NCBI GenBank assembly: GCA_024509875.1
Contig: JAMPIV010019100.1
Coordinates: 1-64,000 of the forward strand
DNA from: Oreohelix idahoensis
Taxonomy: Eukaryota > Mollusca > Gastropoda > Stylommatophora > Oreohelicidae
Direction of reading: 5' to 3'
Length of the DNA stretch: 64,000 nucleotides
Positions 1 through 9,401 of the stretch are shown here, one piece after another. The translations under genes were made by a program, and so were the position numbers. Position 1 is the stretch's first letter. Every line of letters begins with the position of its first letter. The notes under the pieces are model-generated. The model ran no database searches. It saw only the letters and a program-made list of their open reading frames with translations, and was not told where the DNA came from.

Positions 1-240
1 TTGAAATGAAGAAAGCCAAAGAGAGATGAATAGTTTAAACTAGTACATAGAAATTGAATGTTAGTAAGCAGAAGCAGTACTAAATGACATTTTCAACTAG
101 TAAAGGACTTAACTACCTCTACACCTCACGGTAGAAGGGGAACGACTAAGTAAGTAAGTAAAGGACTTAACAATCAATCAATTAATCAGCAGAAGCAGTA
201 CTAAATGACTTTTTCAACTAGTAAAGGACAACAATTAATC
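1..240. repeat. LINE 3' flank with a short direct duplication
   Basis: No gene is visible. A roughly 45-bp segment (AGCAGAAGCAGTACTAAATG and the following bases) occurs at about 65-111 and again at about 187-231. Short GATT- and TAAG-type repeats lie between the copies. On the minus strand this lies just past the end of the neighbouring LINE reading frame, so it is probably that element's 3' tail, but this is inference. Confidence 0.45.
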
Positions 241-434
241 AATACCTTTTCACTCCTTAAGAAGCATAGGCCTTCAAGAAACACATGTCAGGTCGACCTG
301 TCATGTGACATCAGCTCAAGTTCTTTCCACATATTCCTCAACATTTTCACTTCTGTCTCCAGTTCTCTACTCCATGTATTTTTATTATTATTGAATGTCA
401 AATGTATGGCTATGTGTGTGTCTTCAGTAGCTAT

Positions 435-457
435 GCGTTTCTTTTTTTGAACAGTAT
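435..457. repeat. Relic Tc1-type inverted-repeat end
   Basis: GCGTTTCTTTTTTTGAACAG followed by TA matches the terminal repeat of the Tc1-like transposon further along the window (right end near 32,625-32,645, left end at 21,789). No partner end or transposase is visible here. It sits inside the C-terminal part of the decayed LINE, so it is probably a deleted Tc1-type or MITE insertion. Confidence 0.5.
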
Positions 458-477
458 AGTTAATGCAGGCAGATTTC

Positions 478-700
478 TCTGCCTCTCATTCCCTAGGGGT
501 TCCAGAACAAGGACTGTCTAGTAGTGCTATCAACAGGTTTTCTCAACATGTGTCCTGCCTATCTCCAGTTCTCTACTCCTTGTATTTTTTATGTCTACCT
601 CTGCCTCTCATTCCCTAGGGGTTCCAGAACAAGGACTGTCTAGTAGTGCTATCAACAGGTTTTCTCAATGTATGTCCTGCCGATCTCCAGTGCCTTCTTC
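478..700. repeat. Tandem duplication (~121 bp) inside the LINE
   Basis: The block starting CTGCCTCTCATTCCCTAGGG occurs at about 480 and again at about 601, about 121 bp apart. The copies are nearly identical for some 90 bases. It duplicates part of the LINE C-terminal coding region, including the FWNP-encoding stretch, and post-dates loss of coding function. Confidence 0.75.
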
Positions 701-1488
701 TCATTTCATGTTCTGCTGGCACTTATTTAGTTCCTGTCATCAGTTCCACATTAGTGATCTTGTCATACCACAACAAACCATCTATTTATGCAAGTATCCA
801 TTTATGAAAATCTGTATCTTTTTGGTTTGTTGTTTTTGTAGTTCTTCATGTTTCAGAGCCTTACAATAGGACTGACTTGACATCTGAATTGACAATTCTA
901 ATTTTTATGTTGGATCTGATTTCTTTTGATTTCTCTATATTTTCAAATGCAATAAAACCTCTTCTAGCTTTTTGTATTCTTAATTTGATGTCACTGTCCC
1001 ACCAACTGTGTCTGTTTTGCTGCCAAGGGATATGGATGATTCTACCTCTTGTAGTGGTGTTTCTTCAAGTACAATCTTTTTATCATCTCCTGCATCAATT
1101 CTCATTATCTTAGTTTTCTCCTTGTGTATTTTTATGCCCACTGGCTAGGATCTCTCATCAAGTGTTTTAATGTTGCATTGCATTTGATCATGGTTACAGG
1201 ACAGAAGTGTCTGGTCATCAGCAAAATCTTGATTGTCAAGCTGTTTCATTGGAATCCACTGGATCCTATTTCTGTTGGTTCAGGTCGATATTTTCATAAC
1301 CAAATCATTAGCTAATAAGAAGAGAAATGGTGACAAGAAGCATCCTCTTTGCACTCCAGTTCTTATTCCCAAATGGTTCAGTAAGTTGTCCTTCATGAAG
1401 AATAAATGTACATCATGTCTTCATAAGTTTTCTTCATTAAGTTAGTGATCTTAGCTCCACCTAGGCATGCATGGAGGCCATAAGGAGA

Positions 1489-2890
1489 ATATTTTGTAAA
1501 CAAAATAGGTAATTTTTTAGTGCTTAAGGGAAAGTCATTATTGAGTTACTTCCCTTGAAAGTTGTGCCGTCTCTTCGATCGAACTCCGCGGATGAATCCA
1601 TTTTACTGCGATTTATTCGTTGTTTGGGTGGTAATAGATTGTTCTTGCTTCAGAATATCTATGGCCTGAATTTATGTGTATTGTTTGTCTGAGTAGGACG
1701 AGTTTGTCTTATATCTGTATATCTTTACATATCTAAGTCGAACTATATGTTCTGTTGTCTCTAGAGAGGTCAAAGGCTATTCGGCGGATGTGCCGCTAGA
1801 GTGTGGTGTGATTTGGCTTCGTCCTGATGGGGACTGTGTTTTTTTCTATGTCGGCTTGTCGCCGGGAAAAGTGATCTCAGTATTTGTGGGGAAAGTGATA
1901 GTCGTCTAGACCTATCGTGTATGCTTTACCCCAGTGTTTATTCGTATTGCCAAGGAATGGCAGAATCATATTTCTGATACCAAGGTAATCAAAGATACTC
2001 TTATGAACTCTCGTACGAAGCCACCATTTTCGATAGGTACGATTTGTATGTCTAAGAGAATATATTTGACTCGATGAAAACGACTTCGATTCCTAGCAGC
2101 ACTATATCCTGTAGAATGCAGTCAATTGTTCATGATCAAATCTACAGAGCAATGAAATGTTTAATGAATGACTAACTTTAGGACAGATTCATTATCTGTA
2201 TCCAAACGTGAGTGACAGCTCACGAGTGAAGCCATCTTGGAACCAAACATGTAGTGACTTTCAAGAAGAGAAAAGGGATGCCCGTATTATCGCTTGATTA
2301 GTCCAGAGATCACTGCTACACATGAGAACCCTTTATTAGCGGTTCAATATTATTATATGGAAAAATATGTGCTGAACATTATGTTAAAGAATCGTCGCTA
2401 GACGAGATTAGGTCTAGAAGCCATCTGAAATATTATTTATAAGCTGACGTGCTCAGTCAGTGAAGTCAGATGATATATATGTATGGGCGATACTGAGTGC
2501 TTGGCTACTGACAGTCCATTATACAATTATTCTACATGAGTGCCCATGTAACATTGCAAGACCATTTATCCACTGTACCATGATGTATTATGCCAACCTG
2601 TGATTTGTCACTATCTGTGCTGTCGAGTGTATACGTCCAATTAAACTGTAGAAAGGTACACAGTCGTTGGTGTCGATGACTTCCAGCCATACATGAGTGT
2701 GAGAAAAGAACATTTGTCAACACCACGAACCCTTATTATCATTCGCACATTATACACTCAATCCATGTCTACACACCACTGCGTAGGTCAAGTTGACATT
2801 CCATACACTACAGTGGAGCAAACAACACCATAGAGATCTTATCAACTGATGATGATGATGTCTGTCTTCCAAGAAAAAGAGACGTTATCA
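1489..2890 (+). repeat. 5' LTR of element A (5'-truncated)
   Basis: Directly repeated at 9464-10861. Compared with the complete LTRs (which begin TGTTACGTGCAG) it lacks the first ~62 bases and starts at AATATTTTGTAAAC. It ends TTATCA, two bases before the primer-binding site. The last ~30 bases differ from the corresponding part of element B's LTRs. An antisense 64-codon frame (2532-2726, minus) recurs unchanged in all four LTR copies, but all copies are near-identical, so this is not evidence of function. Confidence 0.88.
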
Positions 2891-2892
2891 AC

Positions 2893-2910
2893 TGGTGGAC
2901 CAGCTTTCTG
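2893..2910 (+). other. Primer-binding site of element A
   Basis: TGGTGGACCAGCTTTCTG begins two bases after the LTR end and starts with TGG, complementary to a tRNA 3' CCA end. The same sequence is in the same place in element B. I could not identify the tRNA. Confidence 0.6.
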
Positions 2911-4003
2911 GGTTTGACCTCGCAGAAGTTCAGAAGTCAACAGATTACCGATACCAGACCGTTTCCTGTGGCTGATACGACACACTTGCAGTATTGGTTT
3001 GCTCTTTGTCAACACTTCGTCACGTGACCTGTCAAGTGAATGCAGTATGTAGGTCAGCGTTGTTGACATTTTTACATTAGACATTACAGAGTTTCACAGA
3101 ACAGTTGGATCAATTCTTGTCAATATTAACAGGAAGACAGTATTAGTGAACTAAGAAGTCCTATTTTCATCGATGGATCTTCTTGTTTTCTATATATGAA
3201 CTTTAATATTTAAGGCCAGAATGTTTAATTGAATAAAGTGGCAGTTTGTTTATTTTCATAAAAATAACTTTGCCATTACTGTAAAACTGAGCCTATTTTG
3301 CAACACATACTATCATACACATAATTTATATATATTTATGTTTACATGTTATTTGTTTGTATAGTATGTTAGTTTCTATGTCAGCGGGTTGTGTTTAAGG
3401 TTGGGCGGAGTCCTCACAACAGAATATCCCACGTCATAGAGGGTCCGTTGTGGGCGTTTTCTATAGGTGCAATTTTCTTGATTGAAAATTTGCTTGCAAC
3501 AACTGTTGCTTTTGTGTTAGCTGTGAAGTCTGTAATTATTGTTATTTTTGTAATATTTCTTTGTTCTTTAGTTTTGTTTTGAGTTGTTTGTAATTTGTTG
3601 GTCTACCCTTTTCTATCTTTCAGTTCTATTCACAATTTATATTCATATACTGTGACGTCATTTGTGTTGTTATTCTTTGCAGATTCAGTGATTATTTTCA
3701 TTGATTTCCCTATTTGATTTATTTTGATTTCTGCAAACGTTCTTGTATTGTCAGTCCTATTTGTACTTTATGTATTCTGTTGGTTGACATATGTTTTATA
3801 TAGGTATATTTCATAAGACACTATTGCCTGTGCACTGCACTTGGATTATGGTATAAACCAGTACCTGATTATTATTACTGTCATACAAGACCTTATTAAG
3901 GCTTGGGACCCACAGATATTGGGATAGTATACTGATTAATCAAGTCATTAAGAACTTGTGGTATTATTATTATTTCAGGTGATTAGTATTATTGTTAGAC
4001 ACC
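2911..4003 (+). other. Untranslated leader of element A
   Basis: About 1.1 kb between the primer-binding site and the gag start without a convincing reading frame. It is conserved nearly base for base in the leader of element B (51,916-53,007). It is AT-rich and presumably carries packaging and translation signals, which I cannot localise. Confidence 0.7.
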
Positions 4004-7000
4004 ATGTCTACATTAGAATACTTCATTATACAAGGGAAAGCCCTTGATAAGACTGGTCAACAATTAGAACAATGGGCAGTTGCTCAATATGACAAAGCAT
4101 TAGCTGCAGAAGAGAGAAGAGCTATGGCAGAAGAGAAAAGATTAGAAAGAGAAGCTGAGGCTGCTGCTGAACAAAAGAAATTGCAGATGCAGGTAGAGCA
4201 AAGGAGATTTGAAGCTGAACAAAAAAAATTAGAAAGGGAAGCTGCTGCTGAACAAAAAAGATTAGACAGTGAAGCTGAACAAAAAAGATTAGACAGGGAA
4301 GCTGAACAAAAAAGATTAGACAGTGAAGCTGAACAAAAAAGATTAGACAGGGAAGCTGAACAAAAAAGATTAGACAGGGATGCTGAACAAAAAAGATTAG
4401 ATGCTGAAGAGAAAAAAGCAATAAGAGAACATGAATTTGAGTTAGAGAAATTGAGATTGACAATTATGAGTAATGTTAATCAGGCATCTAGTGGTAATGG
4501 TAAACCTTCTACTTACAAGGTTAAGGTTCCACCGTTCAATCAGTCCAGTGACGATATTACATTCTGGCTGGATAGATTTGAACGTTCTTGTCGTACACAT
4601 AATGTGGATAAATCACAATACGCTAATCAATTAGCAGAAAACTTGAAAGGTGAATCTTTGACTAGATTATGCCTTGTAGGAGAAGCAGATAAAGATAATT
4701 ATGATGTCATTAGGGCGGCTTTGATAAAAAAATACCAGCTAAGTGAAGAAGGCTATCGCCTTTTATTTAAGACGATGGTGCCTGAGACAGGTGTAGAATT
4801 CTCAGAATTCACTGCAAAGGCACGTCTCACAGTTGATCGTTGGATTGAGCTTTCCAAAACAGAAAAAACGTATGAAGGACTTATGGATTTGTTGCTCAGA
4901 GATAAGATTATGTCATGTGTTAACAAACCCTTCCTTGAATTTATACATGAGCGTAAACCCAAATCTCTAAAAGAAATGGAAGAATATTGTTCCCAATATG
5001 TCACTGCACACCCCGACGTGACTTTTGGCAACACTAAGATTAAGGAGAGTATGCCAGTTGCTTCAGCAACACCATACAATCCCAATTATTCACACAGATT
5101 TCAGGGACCTCAAAACAGATTTGATAAAAAAGGTAACCATAATAGTTATCAAAACCAAGGTAACCAATCATTTCAGGGTTCTTCTTCAAAGAACTGGAGA
5201 CGAGCTGATAGCTCTCGACACAGGGGTGGTCATAATTATAGGAATTTCCGTAGAGGAAGTAATTATAGAAACTATCAGGGTTATCCGTCTTGGAGTCAAC
5301 AAGATCATAATTACAGAGATACTCATTATAATGAATATGATAATGGTAACCAAGGGAACTATGACTCAAACCCAAATAGGGGTTACAATAGAGGTAACAA
5401 TAACTACAGAGGTGATAATAACCGAGGTAGATCTCAAAACAAAAGACATAAACCACATTTTCAGGCAAACTCTGCACAACAAGAGTCCCATGAAGCCTAT
5501 AAACAGAGTAAAGATAATAATGATGCTAGTAATATGGCATGTGCCGCTTTTGATTTTGGGAGAGCATCTCAGTGCCCCCAATGCAAAACGTTATTTGAGC
5601 CAACCACAGTGTCTACTTTAAGCTGTGGCCATCCTCTTCCTGCTCTTCCGGCATCAGTCGCGCATGATGGAAGAGGTTCTCTTGTCTTACATAAGGGTTT
5701 AGTGAATAACAATCCAGTCTCTGTGCTATTTGATTCTGGATGCACCACAATTGGTGTTAGGCAGTCACTCGTAGATCCTTCCCGTGCCACTGGACAAGTA
5801 GTCAAATGTGTAACATTTGGCGGCACATTAGAGAAATACTCTACTGCTATCATTAGGATTGCTACTCCTTTCTTTACAGGAGATGTACACGCATGTCTTC
5901 TTCCGAATCCGATCGCTGACCTCATCATCGGTCGCATTCACGGAGTCAGAGAATGCACTCCGCAACAAATTTCCGCGTGGGAAAGGCAAAACATGCAGAT
6001 TGCTAACGCTGTAGTCACTAGAGCTCAGGCTCTTAATATGCCTCAAACTTCATCTACTAAAGATAATGAAGTGCATAACCAAGATAATCCCTTGGTAATT
6101 TCTCGTGACTCGTTTATAAAACAGCAAGAAGATGATCCCACTCTGAAGAAATTCTTCATTCTTGCAACTAAAGGTGATCCGAATAAAGACACAAGTCGTA
6201 AATCGTGGATTACAAAGAAGAATGGCGTACTTGTACGTATGGTTCAAGACTCCATTACGTCAAGTCATTCTCAAATCCTGGTTCCCAAGAATTTGAGAGT
6301 TAAAATTTTGCAGCACGCTCACGACTCTCAGTGTGCTGGACACATGGGTTTTTCCCGTACTAAGTCAAGAGTCCTTGCGGCTTTCTTTTGGCCATTGGTA
6401 AACAAGGACATACGGATTTATTGTCGATCTTGTAAAGTATGTCAGGAAGTTAAATCCAAAGGTCCACGGCATGCTGCACCCATTCAGGCGGCGGACATTC
6501 CTATTCGGCCGTTCCAAAAAATGGCCATAGACATAATTGGTCCATTTAAGATCAAGTCTGCCAGAGGACATCAGTTTATCTTGACGTGTGTTGATATGTG
6601 CACACGTTGGCCAGAGGCTATTCCTCTGAAGAGCATTACTACTGCTGATATTGCAGATGCTCTTTGGCTTATATTTTCTCGTCTGGGGTTCCCCGGAGAG
6701 ATATTGTCAGACCATGGCACCCAACTAATATCAGATACCATGTCTCAAGTAATGTCTACTCTGCAGATAGATAGATCTTTAAGTAGTATCTACCATCCAA
6801 TGTCTAATGGTATGGTCGAACGCCTTAATAGAACACTTAAAAACTTACTGGGGAAGATAACTGAGGATCATCCTCAAGACTGGGACAGAGTTTTACCTGC
6901 GGCCCTCTTCGCTTACAGAGAGGTACCCAATGAACATACGGGATTTTCTCCCTTTGAACTCGTCTTTGGCGCGCGTCCGCGTGGCCCTATGTCGTTGCTT

Positions 7001-8914
7001 CACGATCTCATAACATCTGACAATATTGACGATGACACAAAGTCATCCTACGAATATGTCATCGCGTTGAGACAAAAAATTATCGAAGCATGCAAATTAG
7101 CAACTTCTTCTTCTGAATTTGCGAAACAGAAGGCAAGGCAATTTGCCAATAAGAAGAGATGCTTACGACAACTTTGTCCTGGTGACAAAGCATTTGTATT
7201 ACTACCTTGTAGGGAAAACAGATTACTTATTTCTTGGAAAGGTCCGTACGATATAATATCGAAAATTTCCGATGTCGACTATATTGTCGATATTGATGGG
7301 AAGCATAAAACCTTCCACATCAATATGCTTACTGAATTCCATGAACGTCCGGATTATTTGCAACCCATTTTCCAAGCAACGGACAATTCTCCAGTACAAC
7401 ATGGTCATTACTCATCACTGTCCGTGATACAGGATGAGGAAACAAGTTTTTCAGATGTAAATCTCCCCCTTCCAATGATCCCACTTCATTCTAGTGAATC
7501 ATGGAAGAACGTTACTGTCTCTCCTGATTTGTCTCTAGGAGAACAGCGACAAGTTTCAACTATGTTGCAAACATTTCAGGATGTACTCACTGACATCCCT
7601 GGACAAACGAATGTCATTCAACATGACATTGTTCTAACTGACCATACTCCTATTAGAGTTAGACCTTATCCTATACCTATACATTTTCAAGCACAGGTCG
7701 AGAAAGAGTTGGATGAGATGATAGATTTGAAAATAATCGAACCATCCACCTCTGCATATTCTTCGCCGATGGTTATTGTGCGTAAAAAAGACAATAACAT
7801 ACGTCTTTGCGTTGACTATCGAAAATTGAATCAAGTAACGAAGTTCGATGCCGAACCTATGCCTTTACTGGAAGAGCTACTTACTCGACTCTCCAAATCT
7901 CATTTTTTCACTAAACTTGATTTGTCTAAAGGATATTGGCAAGTTCCTTTATCTGAACGCGCCAAACCTCTCACGGCTTTTTCAACACCTAGAGGTTTGT
8001 TCCAATGGAATTTTATGCCTTTCGGTCTTATGAACGCACCAGCTACATTCGTACGCATGATGCGCCGAATCCTATCTTATCGGTCAGATGTCATTGCATA
8101 TCTAGACGACATCTGTCTTTTCAGCGATACTTGGGAAGATCACTATTCAGGGTTAGATGAATTGCTGTCTACCTTGCGCGAGCACAACCTAACAGCAAAA
8201 CCCTCTAAAGCCTATATTGGTTTTAGCGAAATTTCTTTCCTAGGCCACCGAGTTGGTCATGGTTTCCTAAAGACAGAGGACCATAATACTAGTAAGATAC
8301 TTAACATCTCGATCCCTAAGACTAAAAAACAGGTGAGAAGTCTGTTAGGTCTTATTCAATTTTATGGCAGATTCATTCAGAATCTATCCTCTATCATGGC
8401 ACCTCTTTCAACACTTCTAAAGAAAGGTTCGCCTAATGTGGTCCACTGGTCTCAGGAATGCCAATGCTCTCTGGATAAGATTAAAACATTGTTTTCAACA
8501 CCACCTATTTTAGTGCTACCTACTAAAGATAAGACATTCGTTCTTCGTAGTGACGCTTCATCCACTGGGATTGGAGCGGCACTAATGCAAGAGTACTCTG
8601 GAACTCTGCATCCTGTAATGTATATTTCCAGAAAACTTAATGCGGCAGAAAGGAATTATTCGGTTTTAGACCGTGAGCTATTAGCTATGGTTTGGTCGAT
8701 CCTCAAACTACAGAGATTCCTTCTGGGCGCACATTTCATAGTAGAAACCGACCAAAAAGCTCTTACTGCTATACAGAGTAAGAATTTGAAGAGCTCGAGG
8801 TCTACTCGATATGCAATTGCTCTTCAACCTTTTCATTTCTCTGTGCGAGCTATTCGTGGATCAGATAATGTGATGGCAGACATTCTGTCAAGATGCCCAC
8901 ATGATTCCACATAA
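4004..8914 (+). CDS. Gag-Pol polyprotein of element A, PR-INT-RT-RH order
   Basis: Open for 1,636 codons from ATG 4004 (purine at -3; an in-frame TTG upstream is not a likely start). Gag: charged coiled coil with EQKRLD octapeptide repeats (about residues 25-145), then a SCAN-like capsid region ending WIELSKTEKTYEGL and ERKP. Next comes an Asn/Tyr/Arg/Gly-rich RNA-binding stretch (about 360-510). Then CPQC-x13-CGH, in place of a CCHC knuckle. Protease: active site DSG near residue 577. Integrase: HHCC finger from about 771, core D843, D903 and E939 (35 residues between the last two), then a GPY/F module (WKGPYDII, about 1080). RT: YLDD near 1366-1369. RNase H: D1517, then a conserved E and D. 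Integrase before RT is the Gmr1-like order. No env. No frameshift or stop is seen, so it may encode an active element; that is inference. Confidence 0.93.
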   Translation: MSTLEYFIIQGKALDKTGQQLEQWAVAQYDKALAAEERRAMAEEKRLEREAEAAAEQKKLQMQVEQRRFEAEQKKLEREAAAEQKRLDSEAEQKRLDREAEQKRLDSEAEQKRLDREAEQKRLDRDAEQKRLDAEEKKAIREHEFELEKLRLTIMSNVNQASSGNGKPSTYKVKVPPFNQSSDDITFWLDRFERSCRTHNVDKSQYANQLAENLKGESLTRLCLVGEADKDNYDVIRAALIKKYQLSEEGYRLLFKTMVPETGVEFSEFTAKARLTVDRWIELSKTEKTYEGLMDLLLRDKIMSCVNKPFLEFIHERKPKSLKEMEEYCSQYVTAHPDVTFGNTKIKESMPVASATPYNPNYSHRFQGPQNRFDKKGNHNSYQNQGNQSFQGSSSKNWRRADSSRHRGGHNYRNFRRGSNYRNYQGYPSWSQQDHNYRDTHYNEYDNGNQGNYDSNPNRGYNRGNNNYRGDNNRGRSQNKRHKPHFQANSAQQESHEAYKQSKDNNDASNMACAAFDFGRASQCPQCKTLFEPTTVSTLSCGHPLPALPASVAHDGRGSLVLHKGLVNNNPVSVLFDSGCTTIGVRQSLVDPSRATGQVVKCVTFGGTLEKYSTAIIRIATPFFTGDVHACLLPNPIADLIIGRIHGVRECTPQQISAWERQNMQIANAVVTRAQALNMPQTSSTKDNEVHNQDNPLVISRDSFIKQQEDDPTLKKFFILATKGDPNKDTSRKSWITKKNGVLVRMVQDSITSSHSQILVPKNLRVKILQHAHDSQCAGHMGFSRTKSRVLAAFFWPLVNKDIRIYCRSCKVCQEVKSKGPRHAAPIQAADIPIRPFQKMAIDIIGPFKIKSARGHQFILTCVDMCTRWPEAIPLKSITTADIADALWLIFSRLGFPGEILSDHGTQLISDTMSQVMSTLQIDRSLSSIYHPMSNGMVERLNRTLKNLLGKITEDHPQDWDRVLPAALFAYREVPNEHTGFSPFELVFGARPRGPMSLLHDLITSDNIDDDTKSSYEYVIALRQKIIEACKLATSSSEFAKQKARQFANKKRCLRQLCPGDKAFVLLPCRENRLLISWKGPYDIISKISDVDYIVDIDGKHKTFHINMLTEFHERPDYLQPIFQATDNSPVQHGHYSSLSVIQDEETSFSDVNLPLPMIPLHSSESWKNVTVSPDLSLGEQRQVSTMLQTFQDVLTDIPGQTNVIQHDIVLTDHTPIRVRPYPIPIHFQAQVEKELDEMIDLKIIEPSTSAYSSPMVIVRKKDNNIRLCVDYRKLNQVTKFDAEPMPLLEELLTRLSKSHFFTKLDLSKGYWQVPLSERAKPLTAFSTPRGLFQWNFMPFGLMNAPATFVRMMRRILSYRSDVIAYLDDICLFSDTWEDHYSGLDELLSTLREHNLTAKPSKAYIGFSEISFLGHRVGHGFLKTEDHNTSKILNISIPKTKKQVRSLLGLIQFYGRFIQNLSSIMAPLSTLLKKGSPNVVHWSQECQCSLDKIKTLFSTPPILVLPTKDKTFVLRSDASSTGIGAALMQEYSGTLHPVMYISRKLNAAERNYSVLDRELLAMVWSILKLQRFLLGAHFIVETDQKALTAIQSKNLKSSRSTRYAIALQPFHFSVRAIRGSDNVMADILSRCPHDST

Positions 8915-9401
8915 CTATTAGGGCTTAGACTTCTTGATATGTCTAGTTCTATAGTAGTTCCTTTTCTATATCATGATAGATACACATTCGTAATTTAATA
9001 ATATAATGATTGTATCACTACATAGCGGTTCATTGATGTTTATTCACCGCTGTGCTTTGATGATTTTTTCTTCATAAATCATAAATTTAAGATATCTAAT
9101 ACGAAATGGTGATATGAATTTTTTAGGCATTGTGTAATTGCCAGAATTGTATTATACTTTGATGACACCTTCCTGGAAAAATTTACTTGTAGAGAAATAA
9201 TTTCTCTCAGTTTATGAGACACATTCTCACCAGTCGCTCCATAAGTCGACTTAGCCTCATATTAGGCGTTATATGTATTCCTGATATTTTCATCTGCGCA
9301 TTATTCATGCGTTGTGAGCCTATTGTACGTTGCTCCTAGATGTATTTCAAAAAAGAAAAAAAAATGTTCCATTTTTTTTTTCCCGGGAGGTGTGGTAAGA
9401 C
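8915..9401 (+). other. 3' internal region and polypurine tract of element A
   Basis: There is no gene. It ends in a purine-rich stretch GGGAGGTGTGGTAAGAC (9385-9401) directly before the LTR start TGTTACG, the expected place for the plus-strand primer. A T/A homopolymer-rich stretch precedes it (about 9350-9382). The same arrangement is found in element B. Confidence 0.6.

Larger units (their letters stand above)
232..1488 (-). pseudogene. Decayed RTE-like LINE: RT fragment and C-terminal tail
   Basis: Read on the minus strand, this is the second half of a non-LTR retrotransposon polyprotein, in several frames with stops. About 1340-1445 encodes a TGVQRGCFLSPFLFLL-like RT block. About 1200-1290 encodes QLDNQDFADD, the RT catalytic box, with FADD intact. 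About 240-700 encodes the typical tail HTLRKPVDSTTRQSLFWNP and WKELELMSHDR. The N-terminal half (endonuclease and first part of RT) is missing, because LTR element A begins at 1489. The same LINE family has an endonuclease and pre-RT half on the same strand at 14.2-16.0 kb. The two may be pieces of one copy, but the middle of RT is absent from both. Many frameshifts make it a dead copy. RTE-like clade is assigned from motif style only. Confidence 0.75.

Noticed and set aside
2532..2726. 64-codon antisense frame in the LTR, identical in four places (also 10,509-10,703, 45,258-45,452, 53,232-53,426)
   Set aside because: All four are copies of one recent LTR, so identity shows recent copying rather than selection. 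No motif, and no evidence of translation.
2845..2890. Possible hammerhead ribozyme core (CTGATGA) at the LTR end
   Set aside because: No second conserved GAAA block with pairable stems could be arranged around it.
5025..5621. Long overlapping frames on both strands within gag of A (and matching ones in B)
   Set aside because: Shadows of the low-complexity Asn/Tyr/Arg-rich gag region. The gag-pol frame explains the sequence.
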